This document shows, piece after piece, positions 22,701 through 33,805 of a stretch of DNA of 64,000 nucleotides. The notes under the pieces were generated by a model, which made no database searches, was not told the DNA's origin, and saw only the letters and a list, made by a program, of their open reading frames with translations. Source of the DNA: Solen grandis (taxonomy: Eukaryota > Mollusca > Bivalvia > Adapedonta > Solenidae); NCBI GenBank assembly GCA_021229015.1, contig CM037790.1, positions 52,880,771 through 52,944,770 of the forward strand, written 5' to 3'. The position numbers were made by a program, and so were the translations under genes. The stretch's first letter is position 1, and every line of letters begins with the position of its first letter.

Positions 22701-25700
22701 CAGTCGCACATTGTCAGCAATATGCAAAACAAACAATACGGGATGTGAATAATATATCTTAATGCGATGCATTAGAATTTCATCTTATACACTTCCTGTT
22801 TAACCCTTTCCCTCATATACTCATTTTGACGCACTCAATAGGTACCACATCTGATCTGCAGAAAACCACAGTTAAACCTTACCAAATTTAATTACAAAAT
22901 CCTCATTTCCAGACCACTGAGGAGCAGCGAACAGCATAAAACCTGATCAGCCTGCGAGTTACTCGCAGGCTGATCTGGTTTTATGTTGTTCGCATAGGTC
23001 TTTTCATGGTGTCCTCTATGAGGGAAAGGGTTAAAAAGAATGACGGACAAAGGACTTGCCAAACACAGATGTAGACAAAACATTACGGTTCCCCATAGCA
23101 GGACGGACTAGAAGAAAATCAGCGTATGACTGATAATTGTGCACATATATTGCATTAATGTACAACTTGTTTATGATAACAAGATATATTTTTAAATAGA
23201 TATTCGGCGTTAATGGGGATTAAAGTAATGGAGATATAATGTATTCAAAGCTTTCCCCATCGCAATCAGCAGAATAAACATTATTGTTATGAAGCGCACA
23301 AAAACGGTGAAACAGACAACTATAAATTGCAGATGTTTAAAACGTTCGGCTCGAAACAGGGCTCACTGTGTATCTGGAGTATTTTAAAGTATATTGATAG
23401 GTAACTACTAGTATCATATATTTATCAAAGAAACAATTATTCGGCCAGAATACTTAATTGATATTTCATATATGCGAAACATATATTTCAGATAGTTGTC
23501 ACCTCAACCAAAAGCCCTTTCCCCAACATATTGGCATTTTCAACCAATGAAAATCGTTCAAGATTTCATTTTGTCTTATCTTGCGTCATCATCCGTATAT
23601 AGGTCAAAAGTGAGGTAATGTACATAGTAGGAATGTGAGGTGCTACCTGTTTTATTTTGTCCCGTTATGACACTGTGTCCATTTCAGTGGTAGAAATGTG
23701 TCGTCTTAAATAAATTATGGTAGAAATTCCGCACAGTTACAATCTAGCCGTAGTAGTGAAAAAGATCTGGCCCCGAGGTTATAAACATTTTTCGTGCTCA
23801 ACTCGGGTTTGTACTCAAGTTAAATTGTTCTAGTCAGTTAAGTTTTTCAAATTTTGCTATACTTTCTCTGTTCCACAGTTAGCCCCTACTACAATTTACA
23901 TAAATTCACTATCAAAGTTAATCAATTTGTTTTGATATACATAAAATAAACAAATCAAGTTTCAGTTTCAAACTGCGTTGAGCTAGGAAAAGTTATAACC
24001 TCGGGGCCTGGTGCCAAGTTTTAGAACTAAATATACATATTTACCAATATTTATTTCATGATATTGCTAAAATTGACACACATAGAATGTATGTCAGTAT
24101 AAGTTTTATTTCAACTTACAAATACCATTTCTGATGCCAACCGATTGCGCACCTTTACACGCAGCCAGGATATATTTAGGTAAAGATTGTTATTGTTCCT
24201 TCCCATGGGAAGGAACATCTATAGTCGTTCCTCTCTACTTGCCGAATATAAGATAAGCACCTGATGAGATGTTTGCCCGCTCAGTATTATGTGTGCTTCA
24301 TGATTCTTACGATGAGATGGGATCCAGTATGAAGACATGTGATATCAAAGTCCGCCATTTAATCGGCCATTTTAACCTTTTTAATGACGTGCTGGTTTTC
24401 TGTTAAGTCTACATGGAACCAGTGGCGAATATCGGGTGTCAGTCGAGCAGTTGCGCGTAGGTTGATACAACGGCTTCGTGTTAATTGTCCCGATACAGAA
24501 AATACGATGCCATCCTTAAATGAACTTTGCTCTTAAAAAGTCCATGAATTTCTTGCTTTATTTCCTGTGCTACCATGATTTAAAGAAAACAACGAACTTA
24601 AGAAAGTTTTGGCTTGGAGAAATGTGCAACCAAAGAAAACCAGTACAGTTTGTCCTCTTCGCACTTTATTGTTATACACTCTATATGCAAATGCTGAAAA
24701 CAGCTTTCACTTCATACTTCATAGTTTAGAGATGCCCTGGAAGGAACTTTTGGTAGGCTAAAACTTGTTTTCACAAGATGTTCATACGTCACCGTTGCCA
24801 TTTTATCACAGTTCATTAACTTAAACTTTGCATTTGACGTAATATGGTATATTTGACGACTGTGAATGCGTGAATATTGCATATACGACTATAAAGTTGT
24901 CACATGTTATTATTCAGATGATCGACATGGTTTACGGTGTTCGTGAGATGTGTGGACCCGGGACTAGCCAGGACATATTGGCTATAACGACGGCCGGTGT
25001 TTTCTTCTATGACACGGACGTGACAAACCCACCGTGTCGGGGTCCAGACACCATTAGTTCCGTATTCACTGGTTACCCCAGTTTACCGTCTTTATCTAGC
25101 ATTGATGCTATAATGATGTATCAAACCTCCATCATAGAGATGTATGCAAGTAAGCATTTATTTTTTCTCTCAGATATCATGGAGAAAATCTGTTCAGTTC
25201 CGTTTTAAAAGCTTAAGTTTACATGTATATCTAAGTTATTTTTTTATCAGCCGTCTGGCATCGATAATGAAAATCGTGTCTTTAATGTTTGCATTGACAT
25301 TGATAAATGCAGGGGCAAACTAACACAGGATTTGTTTCTGTGATTAAAAGTTAAGTTCAATAGTGCTTTTATCTGCGGCCATTATCGCAGCAAAAACAAA
25401 ATAATGTTCACTTAGTTTATTGATCAGTGAGAATTCACTTCTAGTCATTGACCGGAAGTTGCTTGCCCCATCAGTTTTTAAGATCAATAAAACATAAAAG
25501 ACACGACTTTGGTCCTAATAAATAAGATAATGAATGCAAAACATTTCGTAAAAGTAAAATATTGTGGATGAAATAAGTTTAAAACGATTCCCTGAATATA
25601 TTTGCGTATAAACGCATTTTTTTGTCCGAAAATCGGATCGTAACAGTGTCACCTGTTTCTTTTTATTCTCTTTGCCACGACAGGCCCTAACATAACATGT

Positions 25701-28061
25701 TCATTTTTTTCTGTTCCAAAAACATGTTTGACAATGCGTATATTTTTTTTCTCACATTTTATTTCGCATATACATAAATCTTCCTCGAATAAAGATAAAC
25801 AAATGGACATGTAAATAAGTACACATAAACACATAAATGAATACATAGAATTAAAAAAATATAGACTAAGACAAAAAACAATTAATCAATCAATCAATTA
25901 AAAATAATGAAGGACATACTTTCATTTACCAAATTTACCATGTTTTCCTGTTTTTTTTTTGTTTTTTTTTTTTTTGTGTGTGTGTGTGTGTGTTTTTCAT
26001 TAACAGGCAACTTAATATGTTTAAAAATACCAACATTTGTCATAAAATGTTTTGCAGGTCTCACGAAATTCTTTACGTGTGTAGAGTGGTAAGTTTCGAG
26101 TGAGATCTTGGCTCCTTGTTGTCATTGGGACTTGCCAGCTCAGCACATAGTGTTGAGATTGAAGAATATTTTCTGTCTTTGTGTTTTTCACTATGCCAGT
26201 CTGAGGAAAGGTTGTTGCTGAGTCTTTGGGCTTCAGAATTATGTGTTCAAACATGGCTTAAAACCAATGGTTAGACTGGCTTGGTTTAGTTTGGAGTTTG
26301 TTTGACAGCTGTAATGTGAGTAGCCTAGCTAGTTGCTGCTTCGGCTCAAAGTTTCAAATGCGTCGGGGTATGGCTTATACTTTCTTCAGATGTGATGTTA
26401 GAAACAATCATTTCGAATTCACAGCTGTTGAACCTGGCCAATGGTCTAAAGCAAGGGTATGACATTGTTGGTGTTTAATTCAAATGTTTTTTTTAGGGTT
26501 CATATGGGAGATTTCTCATCGTTTCATTCACTACTTGATGAGGGTTTGTTAAGGTGTTTGATGAGGTGCTTGAGGAACTACTTCAAACAGTTTCTGGTAA
26601 ACTTTTGGTTAATAGTTTCGAGCATCGTTGGTTATGAATTATTTTGGTTAATTCACTTTGGGCAGTTGATATTATGCGTTAAAACAAAGCATTGTGATTT
26701 TGAAAAAAATATAGCTGATTTCTTTAGTGATAATTGTTTTAAATTGTTTTAATAGCACGTTGAATCGTTTGTTTTATCATTCGGTGTGTAAATTAAGCAG
26801 TTTTTCTTGTACATATTCCACAGTGTATCTGAGTTTAAATCATTGGCTAGGAAAGTCATTAAGTTTTAGATAATGAATGGAATATGTAAGTAATGCGAGA
26901 CAGAGCACTGTGATAAAAGATCAAATTATATAGTTACTAGACTATGCATCTTTGATATGCTGAAATATGTTTCACATATAATAAAACATCAAAGATATTG
27001 AAACTTAATCATTGCAACTTCCTTGTATTACAGATGGCCAAGTGTTTCGCTGGCAGATTCTAGGCGGTTCACTCACCCGAAATTCCTACCCAATAGTATC
27101 CTTCTCCTCCCACTTGTCATCTGTTCTGTATACCGGTATCGCCGATGACGATGTCGTTTTCGAGTGGGCGGCGTTTCGCGACTACAGCTCCCTGGAAAGA
27201 CACTTTTATATTGGCGGCGGTCGATTCTTTCTCTCGTCCTCTCAGGTATGTCCAGGTTCTGTATCGTGCTATACTATAGTAAAAATAGTAAAAGTCTCGC
27301 CCTATGTGTTTTTATAGATATTTATATGATATGTGCTGTCACTCTTATCATTACTTATTACATTTACTATTATTAACATTATTATTATTATCATTATTAC
27401 ACATTTTAAATTAATGGAAATAATTTTAGTTTCTTTTGAAACTTAAGTATAGAGATAGTTATGAACTGTTTGGTGTTAAAATATTTTTGTTGATTATAAT
27501 GGCTTTAGCATTTTGCTATAGAGGGTGTACTTAAAATATGATGACATTCAAATAAACACAATGTCAACTGAATACTGTTAGTAGACATTTCCATAATGTA
27601 TAGTCAGTATTTTGCATCTGTGACTGCATATTTCGTATGAATTAGCCTGTCAAAAATGTATGTCCACTTGGGTTATTGGCATTCAGGAATATATAAGTAA
27701 AATCTTTATTAATTTGCAGCTGAACACAAATATTGTGGTTAGTGTCATATATAGAGATTAATTATTACTTTATCAAATTTATTATATTTTATATTTATTA
27801 TAATTTATTATACATCCACGCATATTCCAGCACCCAGAAAGAAACTTTCATGTAGATTCGCCTCAACTAGACCAGAATAACTTTGATCTCAACCCCTGGG
27901 ACTCGTTCATGACAGACACAGTGGCCTGCACGGGGTATGGTCCCGAGTATAGCAAGAACTTCATGATGGTCAAGGCAGATGGCCAGGTCTTTACGTACAA
28001 TATCGATTATTCAACGAACGTCAAAACCTTTACTCCAATTGGGTCTATAGCCTACAGTTAA
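19416..28061 (+). CDS. secreted PAN/Apple-like domain protein, five exons
   Basis: Exons 19416-19571, 22027-22272, 24918-25149, 27034-27245 and 27831-28061 join to 1077 nt, 358 residues plus TAA. All introns are GT-AG and phases agree at every junction (0, 0, 1, 0). Residues 1-23 form a hydrophobic signal peptide ending AIYG. Residues about 40-107 carry six cysteines (C55, C59, C65, C72, C83, C102) with CAQVPGCNSFAISC, as in PAN/Apple modules, which bind proteins or sugars outside the cell. Residues 112-134 are a Thr/Pro-rich, probably O-glycosylated linker. Residues 135-358 are strand-rich with Gly and aromatic residues and match no family I recognise. Two similar segments there contain GQVF. 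The likely role is extracellular, for example recognition or matrix. Structure is well supported, function is not. Confidence 0.85.
19682..19713. repeat. (CA)n microsatellite in intron 1
   Basis: Sixteen CA units in a pure run, 110 bp after the exon 1 donor. Confidence 0.95.
19898..20345. repeat. dispersed repeat, copy 1 (intron 1)
   Basis: Shares GCATATAACTT, TGACTTTCTCCATTTTGCTA, GGTAAAGTTCAGATTTTT and TACCATCCAGTGGCAA with 38275-38610 in the same order and similar spacing, at moderate identity. No terminal repeats or coding capacity seen. Confidence 0.75.
21420..21666 (-). mobile_element. tRNA-derived SINE, family A, in intron 1
   Basis: Minus-strand full-length family A SINE, with B box GGGTTCGAATCCC and tail sequence next to GACTATTTGAG on the plus strand. 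An 8-bp target duplication, TATAGGCA, lies at 21412-21419 and 21667-21674. It lies antisense within intron 1 of the PAN-like gene. Confidence 0.9.
22027..22272 (+). CDS. exon 2 of PAN-like gene (PAN core and linker)
   Basis: Acceptor TTTTTTGTTTAG precedes IECASQCAQVPGC. The donor is GCT|GTAAGT at 22273. In-frame stops just upstream of the acceptor confirm the exon boundary. It carries all six visible PAN cysteines and the Thr-rich linker. Confidence 0.88.
22804..23030. mobile_element. TTAA-flanked MITE (piggyBac-like) in intron 2
   Basis: Inverted termini CCCTTTCCCTCATA and TATGAGGGAAAGGG are each flanked by TTAA (22800-22803 and 23031-23034). TTAA duplication and CCC-starting ends are hallmarks of piggyBac-type elements. 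The 227-bp interior encodes nothing but holds a strong hairpin at 22929-22991. Confidence 0.85.
22929..22991. repeat. 63-bp near-perfect hairpin inside the MITE
   Basis: Arms of 30 bp, GAACAGCATAAAACCTGATC continuing to GCGAG and its inverted partner, with two mismatches and a 3-base loop TTA. Confidence 0.92.
24194..24217. repeat. 24-bp perfect palindrome
   Basis: TGTTCCTTCCCA followed by its exact reverse complement, in intron 2 of the PAN-like gene. There is no loop, so it could extrude as a cruciform or serve as a dimeric protein site. Confidence 0.95.
24918..25149 (+). CDS. exon 3 of PAN-like gene
   Basis: Acceptor TTATTATTCAG precedes MIDMVYGVREMCGPG. The donor is A|GTAAGC at 25150, leaving one base of a split codon (phase 1). 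It encodes the start of the unrecognised C-terminal region, including TTAGVFFYDTDV and SIDAIMMYQTSI. Confidence 0.85.
27034..27245 (+). CDS. exon 4 of PAN-like gene
   Basis: Acceptor CCTTGTATTACAG; the first two bases complete a codon begun in exon 3 (phase 1) to give NGQVFRWQILGG. Donor CAG|GTATGT at 27246. The segment reads as alternating short strands, for example VLYTGIADDDVVFEW and FYIGGGRFFLSSS. Confidence 0.88.
27831..28061 (+). CDS. exon 5 (terminal) of PAN-like gene
   Basis: Acceptor CATATTCCAG; frame 0 from HPERNFHVDSPQ to IAYS and TAA at 28059-28061. It contains ACTGYG and MMVKADGQVFTYNID, the latter resembling the exon 4 start NGQVFRW. Confidence 0.88.
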   Translation, partial: HPERNFHVDSPQLDQNNFDLNPWDSFMTDTVACTGYGPEYSKNFMMVKADGQVFTYNIDYSTNVKTFTPIGSIAYS

Positions 28062-28111
28062 AGTTTCAATAAGATCACGGATTTGTGAAATGCGTTGGTG
28101 TGCGCAATGTA

Positions 28112-28654
28112 TCTTATCAGAGACTTATAAACAGAGATTGGCAGCTTTCCGAATTAACGGCTTTATCGCGTGCCTCGATAGTTATCGAGAGCGCGCCCAC
28201 CTCTACTGATTTTATAGCTAAAGTGAGTTTAGATGAAGGAAAGAAGAAGACGGATGCATGATTTTAGTACTTTTTAGTCTAATTATAATTATGAAGGGGG
28301 GGGGGGGGGGGGGAGAAAGGAATAAAAACGGATAGATAACTGGTCCGATATGACTAAGCACGGCATGAGATTACGTCGAGATACATGACAGCCTCGTGTA
28401 CATGCAGGATTAACCCGTGATTTTTGCCGGTAAGGGATTTTGACTTGTGTTAGTAACACAGATCTTCAAAGGCAAACATGTAAAATGCTTGCTTACTGAT
28501 ATTACTTTTAATATCCACTGGAAGTAATCTTAAATATATTTGATTTCCAGTCTCGACCGGGTCTTGTTGAAGTCTCGCTGGCCGCGCGCTACTTCATAAA
28601 ATCGATATGGGCAAAGAATAAGCTGCCAATCTATGTTATAAGTCTCTGATCTTA
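28112..28654. repeat. inverted repeat arms around 3' UTR sequence
   Basis: Left arm 28112-28148 (TCAGAGACTTATAAACAGAG and on) and right arm 28619-28654 are inverted copies of about 36 bp with a few mismatches. They start 50 bp after the PAN-like stop codon. It may be a decayed TIR element. Between the arms lie a G run at 28296-28313 and a possible polyadenylation signal AATAAA at 28321-28326. Confidence 0.75.
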
Positions 28655-28990
28655 TGAAGTCTTCATTTGACTCAATTTTAAAATTCAAAATCAAAAGAGG
28701 GCTGTGGGAGAATTTTCCAAATTGCACGATTAAGAGTTTGAGTGCCTGGATATGACTGTAATCCGACTTTGTAGATTTATTTTAAAGATTTATTTTTTGA
28801 GTTGGAATTTATTACTTGCTACCATGTTTACCGACTTATATGTACACTTCAGCATACCTCTTTTGTACATCCTTTGAAATATTTACTAGAGAGTATATCA
28901 AAAGTATCGAATTTTTATATGAACATTTACCGGGCATGCATAAATATAACTAGCATGTAAAACAAACCTAAAATACTAGTAAAAATGAAT

Positions 28991-29745
28991 GAAAACGTTT
29001 TGAGAGTCCTTCCCCCATTTTCAAATGCTCTACCCGGGATTATAAAAGCGTTTTCAAATACCCACGGGCATTTGAAAATGTTTTCATGTTCCCAGACGAA
29101 CTTGAATTAGGGGGGTCACTTGAAATCGTTACAACTAATGATTTCAAGTGGACCACGATTTAAGCTCACCCCAGGAATATAAAAACGTTTTCAAATTCCC
29201 TCATCCGGGATTTTGAAAAAACGTTTTTTCCCCGAGTGGGGCATGTCTTATCCAGGAATCTACATGTTACCCCGGGTGAATTTAATTTTTTTTTTAAAAT
29301 TCCCCTATTTTACACAATATAAATTCAATTAAGGAACATTAAATACTACATGTAATAGCCACACCAATGGCATAATTAAGTATTAGTTATGTTATGAACT
29401 TTCCTAACGAAGAAACATAACATAGTATGTCTGTGTGTGTGTGGGGGGGGGGGGGGGGGGGGGGGCATATGAATACGTTTTTAAGTTCCCCAATTTGGGG
29501 AGCGTCATCAGCTTTATCTTAACCTCATATGATTTCAATTTAAAAAAGAAGGAGTACCAAGAGAAATATAAGTAATACATATTACATTTTTTTTAAATAT
29601 CATTTAAGTGTTTAAGTTTTACGTTTTCCCGACGTAAAGGGGGGTAGGGGTCATTTGTAAACCTTTTTATGTTCTCGGGGAGGGGAATTTGAAAACGTTT
29701 TTAAGTTACCGGGGGGGGGGGGGGGGGGGGGGGGACTTGAAAACA
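28991..29745. repeat. degenerate palindromic AACGTTTT motif cluster
   Basis: About eight copies of a motif close to TTTGAAAACGTTTTCAAA, often followed by TTCCC or CCGGGG, occur near 28991, 29050, 29071, 29183, 29214, 29472, 29687 and 29737. Long G runs sit at 29443-29465 and 29711-29734. Spacing is irregular. Confidence 0.7.
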
Positions 29746-31537
29746 TTACACCGAGCCAACAATTTCTAGAACTTCCGTTATATGCTGAGCGGAAAACCGC
29801 TAAGAAGCAGGTTTATGGAGCCTGGTTAGCTTTCGATACCCTGTATGTGCACTGTAAACCAATGCGTTGTTGTGAACTTCCGGCGTCGGCAGACGCGGAA
29901 GCAAGGCGATAGGGGAACGCTTAGGTTCTATCCCGGAATACTCATGGACTTATCAAGTCTAAATTAATAGACCGTGAATAAATTGTCAAATCACCACGTC
30001 CTTTGGCGAAAACACGCTCCTCGTCTAACGTAGCGGTTTATTTTGCGGGCACAATGTTGGCGATAAAACTCAGACTTTGATATAAGCGGCTATAAATATC
30101 TTAACTTATATCGGGGAAAATAAAAATGTAACATTTTTATATAAGGTGTTTAAACTAATATCTTGAATTTCAGAATTGTGAATGGTGAAGTGAATGCTGG
30201 TAATTTATATCAGGAATAAGTATTGTAATGACATTATTAATATTGTTTGAAGTCAATTTGACACATTACTATGGATCAAATTTATAATAATTAATCTTGT
30301 TCGGGAGTAAATGAAGACGTTGACTTGGCAAGTGTTTATATCTGGCCCGGGGGATCCCCTGCATATAATTTTACAGATAAAGATTAGTCCGATGTACGTC
30401 GTACTACAAAATGCTATTATAGTTGTAAAAATATCGGGAAAGTGCTTGAACTAGGTGACTGTAACGCAACTGTAATATGAATAGAAAAGATTGTATTGGT
30501 TTCGATAGACCTGTTGATTTTATTGATGATGAGACGATACGGTTAACCGAATTTCTATGAACTAGTGTGATGACACTATTGGATTTTTAAGATTACTTGG
30601 CTTCGAATTCTGTTAGTATGGAGGGCAGACAGGTTCTCAATATTTTGCATGTACCGTGGGTTATAGCGTCATTTTTGTATAATTGCACCATTAAATTAAT
30701 ATAAAATAGTGGCAACTGCAAAAGCATGCCGCAGGTATTTGCTTTGGGATATATCTCCCCATGCAAAAATGTAATTGATGGTAATGAATTAAAACAAAGT
30801 GGTGGGACGTAAAAACTACTACGTGCGCACGTAATATAAAAAATATCTTCCATGTCCCCTTTATGCCACCGTAGTTTTTCAAATTCAAATTATCTCCGAT
30901 TACAGACTGTCTTCGGGAATACTCGCCAATGCAAAATGCAAACAATGAGAGTATTTTGACATCCATCCAAAATACTAAATTGTGTAATTTGATCAACATT
31001 TTCAATGTGTTTTATTGTTATTTTAATAAATATTAGCCATTATGACCTTTTCATGAAAACTGAATCATTTTGAAATATAATGGGCTTATCAAAAGCTTGT
31101 AAAAATATGAATCTACAATATCAGTTAGAGAAAGTGAGAAAATAAGAAAGATTATGTCTTTTAAAAGAGAACTTTATTTCAGCCTAATAAAATTACGACT
31201 GAGGAATTTTAACCCCGAACATTATATTCTTACTTAAGCAAATCATGAAATTACAATTTTCAAAGTTTACGGTTTATCTAATAACAAATTACATTCTTTT
31301 GAATTTTATTTCAAATTGGAAAGAGTGAAAATATATTTTTTATGGACTTCACTGTAAAAGTATCTAATATTAATTCCATCTTAAGCAGTATCCACTTAAT
31401 AGAATAATATAATAAATGTATATTTTCAGTCATTTAGTATAGCTTTTGAATTTTATTTGTGCTTTTGCACATGATTCAATGTACATATTTCTAAAACCGT
31501 CTATTAAGTGTTTAATTTCTGTGTGATAAATGCTCCT
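29746..31537. other. intergenic, no gene seen
   Basis: The start (29770-29960) is less AT-rich, with a GCGGAAAACCGC dyad. Overlapping minus-strand frames at 30593-31005 have no splice or domain support. Nothing else identified. Confidence 0.5.
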
Positions 31538-31774
31538 GGGTTCCGTTTCCCTAAACTTCGTACGAACTTTGATCTAATTCGTAAGTATATATGTTGCTCT
31601 ACATAGTGTCTACTAATGTCAAAATAAAACAAAAAGGAAGTTGACCCATCTCATAACATTGTAATACAAACAAAACTCTTCTTGTAAAGAAAAATTCAAA
31701 GGAAAATTACTATTTTACATCTGTGAATTTACGATTACGAAGATTATTTTTCGAACGAAGTATAGTTAACGGGC
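31538..31774. mobile_element. possible degraded MITE
   Basis: Left end CCGTTTCCCTAAACTTCGTA and right end TTCGAACGAAGTATAGTTAA are imperfect inverted repeats about 235 bp apart. No clear target duplication. No coding. Confidence 0.45.
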
Positions 31775-32789
31775 CTCTCCTCTCTCCTCTCTTTCGATCT
31801 CTATATGAAGACGTGTATATGTTTACGTTACCAAATAAAATCAAATATGAATTTTGACTCTGACTCATATAGTTTTGGAGATAAGCGTAACATGGTGCGA
31901 CTGCATTGTCGATTAGAATTTTCTCTCCATGTTTACTTGCATATCAATATCATACATTATATATCTCTGTATTACAATTATGTTAAATATATAAAAACTA
32001 CCAAAAAGGTGATTGCCCATAAATTTTGTCGCCTTCTTTTGGAATATTGATTACCGTAATTTCAATTTCTAAAAGGCGATTTTTTTTCTAATTTGTTAAA
32101 TCATACTTGATTAATCATGCATTTTGCATTTTATACATAATTTAAAATGGTGTTACATTACAGTAATATGCAATATTAGATGAGGATTTGAGGGAAAGAT
32201 TAAAGCTTAATTTAAAATTTAATAAGTTCAGTCCTCATCAATAAATTATTGTTTCCAGTGGTTTTCGGTGAACATGGTCCTACATTATCATACAACCAAT
32301 TTCTAAAAAAAAGTAATAACTTGAGTTATAAATTTCGCTAAACATAAAAAAACATTAAAAAAATAAGAAAAGAAAGAAAGAAAATGTATGTGTGTGTGTT
32401 TTTTTTTCTCCATAAAATGCACGAGAGAGAGAATTGACGCGCGGGAAAATGTGTGTGGAGTTGAAGTTAGTGTCAAAAAATCTTACCAGATAAATTACAA
32501 TAAAGTCAAAGTTTCTATATACATGTAGATTAATAAGTATTTACTTTTTAAGGAATGTGTTTCATTTCATGAGCTTATCTTTTCCTATACAAAACTTATT
32601 CGGAAAAAAAGACAATTGAATGAAATTTGAATCCCTAAAGTAAATCAGAATACATTGCTTTTGAATTAAAGGAAAAAAAAAGGTATAAAAGGATGTTATA
32701 CGTTTAAGTTTCTTTACAAGTAAGCCATGCATACAAAGTATGTGACATAATAACAAAGTCGGAATGTGTTGCATGCATCGTGATAGTTT

Positions 32790-32791
<2 letters not shown>

Positions 32792-32832
<41 letters not shown>
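32792..32832. repeat. (AC)n microsatellite
   Basis: Pure AC run of about 20 units. A shorter AC run lies at 33058-33077. No gene in 31775-33162. Confidence 0.95.
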
Positions 32833-32834
<2 letters not shown>

Positions 32835-33162
32835 TTTGTCTATATCACCAAATGAGGTACATAACTGAGCGCAACAGTAAGGAGGTATCCCATTAATAGT
32901 AGATGTTAGGACCTAGAATTTCACATTCCTTTCTTACATCATATCTGCTTATTGCCCATCACTTAAAAAAATGGAAAAAATATATAAATTGTTGTTTTGA
33001 ACTTTTCACAGTCGTCCTGAGGTATGTATGTTAACGAGGGTATTTCCATACATGGACAACACACACACACACACACTGGTCTATTCCTTAGAAAGGTACA
33101 TTCATTGCATACTACATCTCAATATTTCCTATGATATCTAATGATACTAAACATTCAAATTC

Positions 33163-33250
33163 AGCTGGCTTGTGATTTGTCGGAGGTTCTACGGGATCTC
33201 CCCCCACCAGTAATTAAAATGACTAACGGTTGAAGCGACAACAATTAGAA
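33163..33250 (+). mobile_element. old SINE fragment, family A core
   Basis: CAGCTGGCTTGTGATTTGTC, GGAGGTTCTAC, CCACCAGTAATTA and GGTTGAAGCGACAA follow the family A core order with many changes and a short deletion. No flanking duplication remains. Confidence 0.7.
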
Positions 33251-33720
33251 CAAAAATCAATGGAATAGGTAACCATTTCTAACTGAAAAAGGCGAAAAAT
33301 GTTAGAACGACTGTGCATGACCAGGATCATGCTTTGATTGAGTCCTCAGCTGTAAAACAGTTAAGGTAGGATAAGTTCGCGGAAGCGAACTATATATATT
33401 GCATAGTCCGCATTGTGCAGTAACTTGATGCAAACTTGATAAATTAGTTCATACCTTATATACGTTTCGTGTTATATCTTTGGCACGGGTTTAGGTTTTC
33501 AATAATATTGATAATAATTTTATTTTATTGAACATTTATTTCATTAACTTTTAATTTAAACAGTGTATGTTTTTTTTTAAACCAATAAAAATAATAATTT
33601 AGCCATTGTTTACAAAATGGAGCTTATTTTGTTATTATTATCTTTTGCAACGTAAGGGAAACGTTTATGGAATAGCACGAGGATAATGTAATTATTGTTG
33701 TTAGTCGGATTACAATAAGG

Positions 33721-33805
33721 CTCCAAAGTAGTGCAGTGGTAGCGACACGAAGTCATCAATGTATTTAAATTTCACCGCATGGGTTCGAATCCCGAAGGAA
33801 ACAAT
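33721..33805 (+). mobile_element. tRNA-derived SINE head or tRNA pseudogene
   Basis: An A-box match (TAGTGCAGTGG) and a B-box match (GGGTTCGAATCCC) are spaced about 45 bp apart, as in a tRNA promoter. Acceptor and anticodon stems do not pair well, so this is not a functional tRNA. An AT-rich tail follows. Confidence 0.5.

Noticed and set aside
32562..32831. Frame beginning with Cys-Val repeats
   Set aside because: Translation of the (AC)n microsatellite followed by low-complexity AT-rich sequence.
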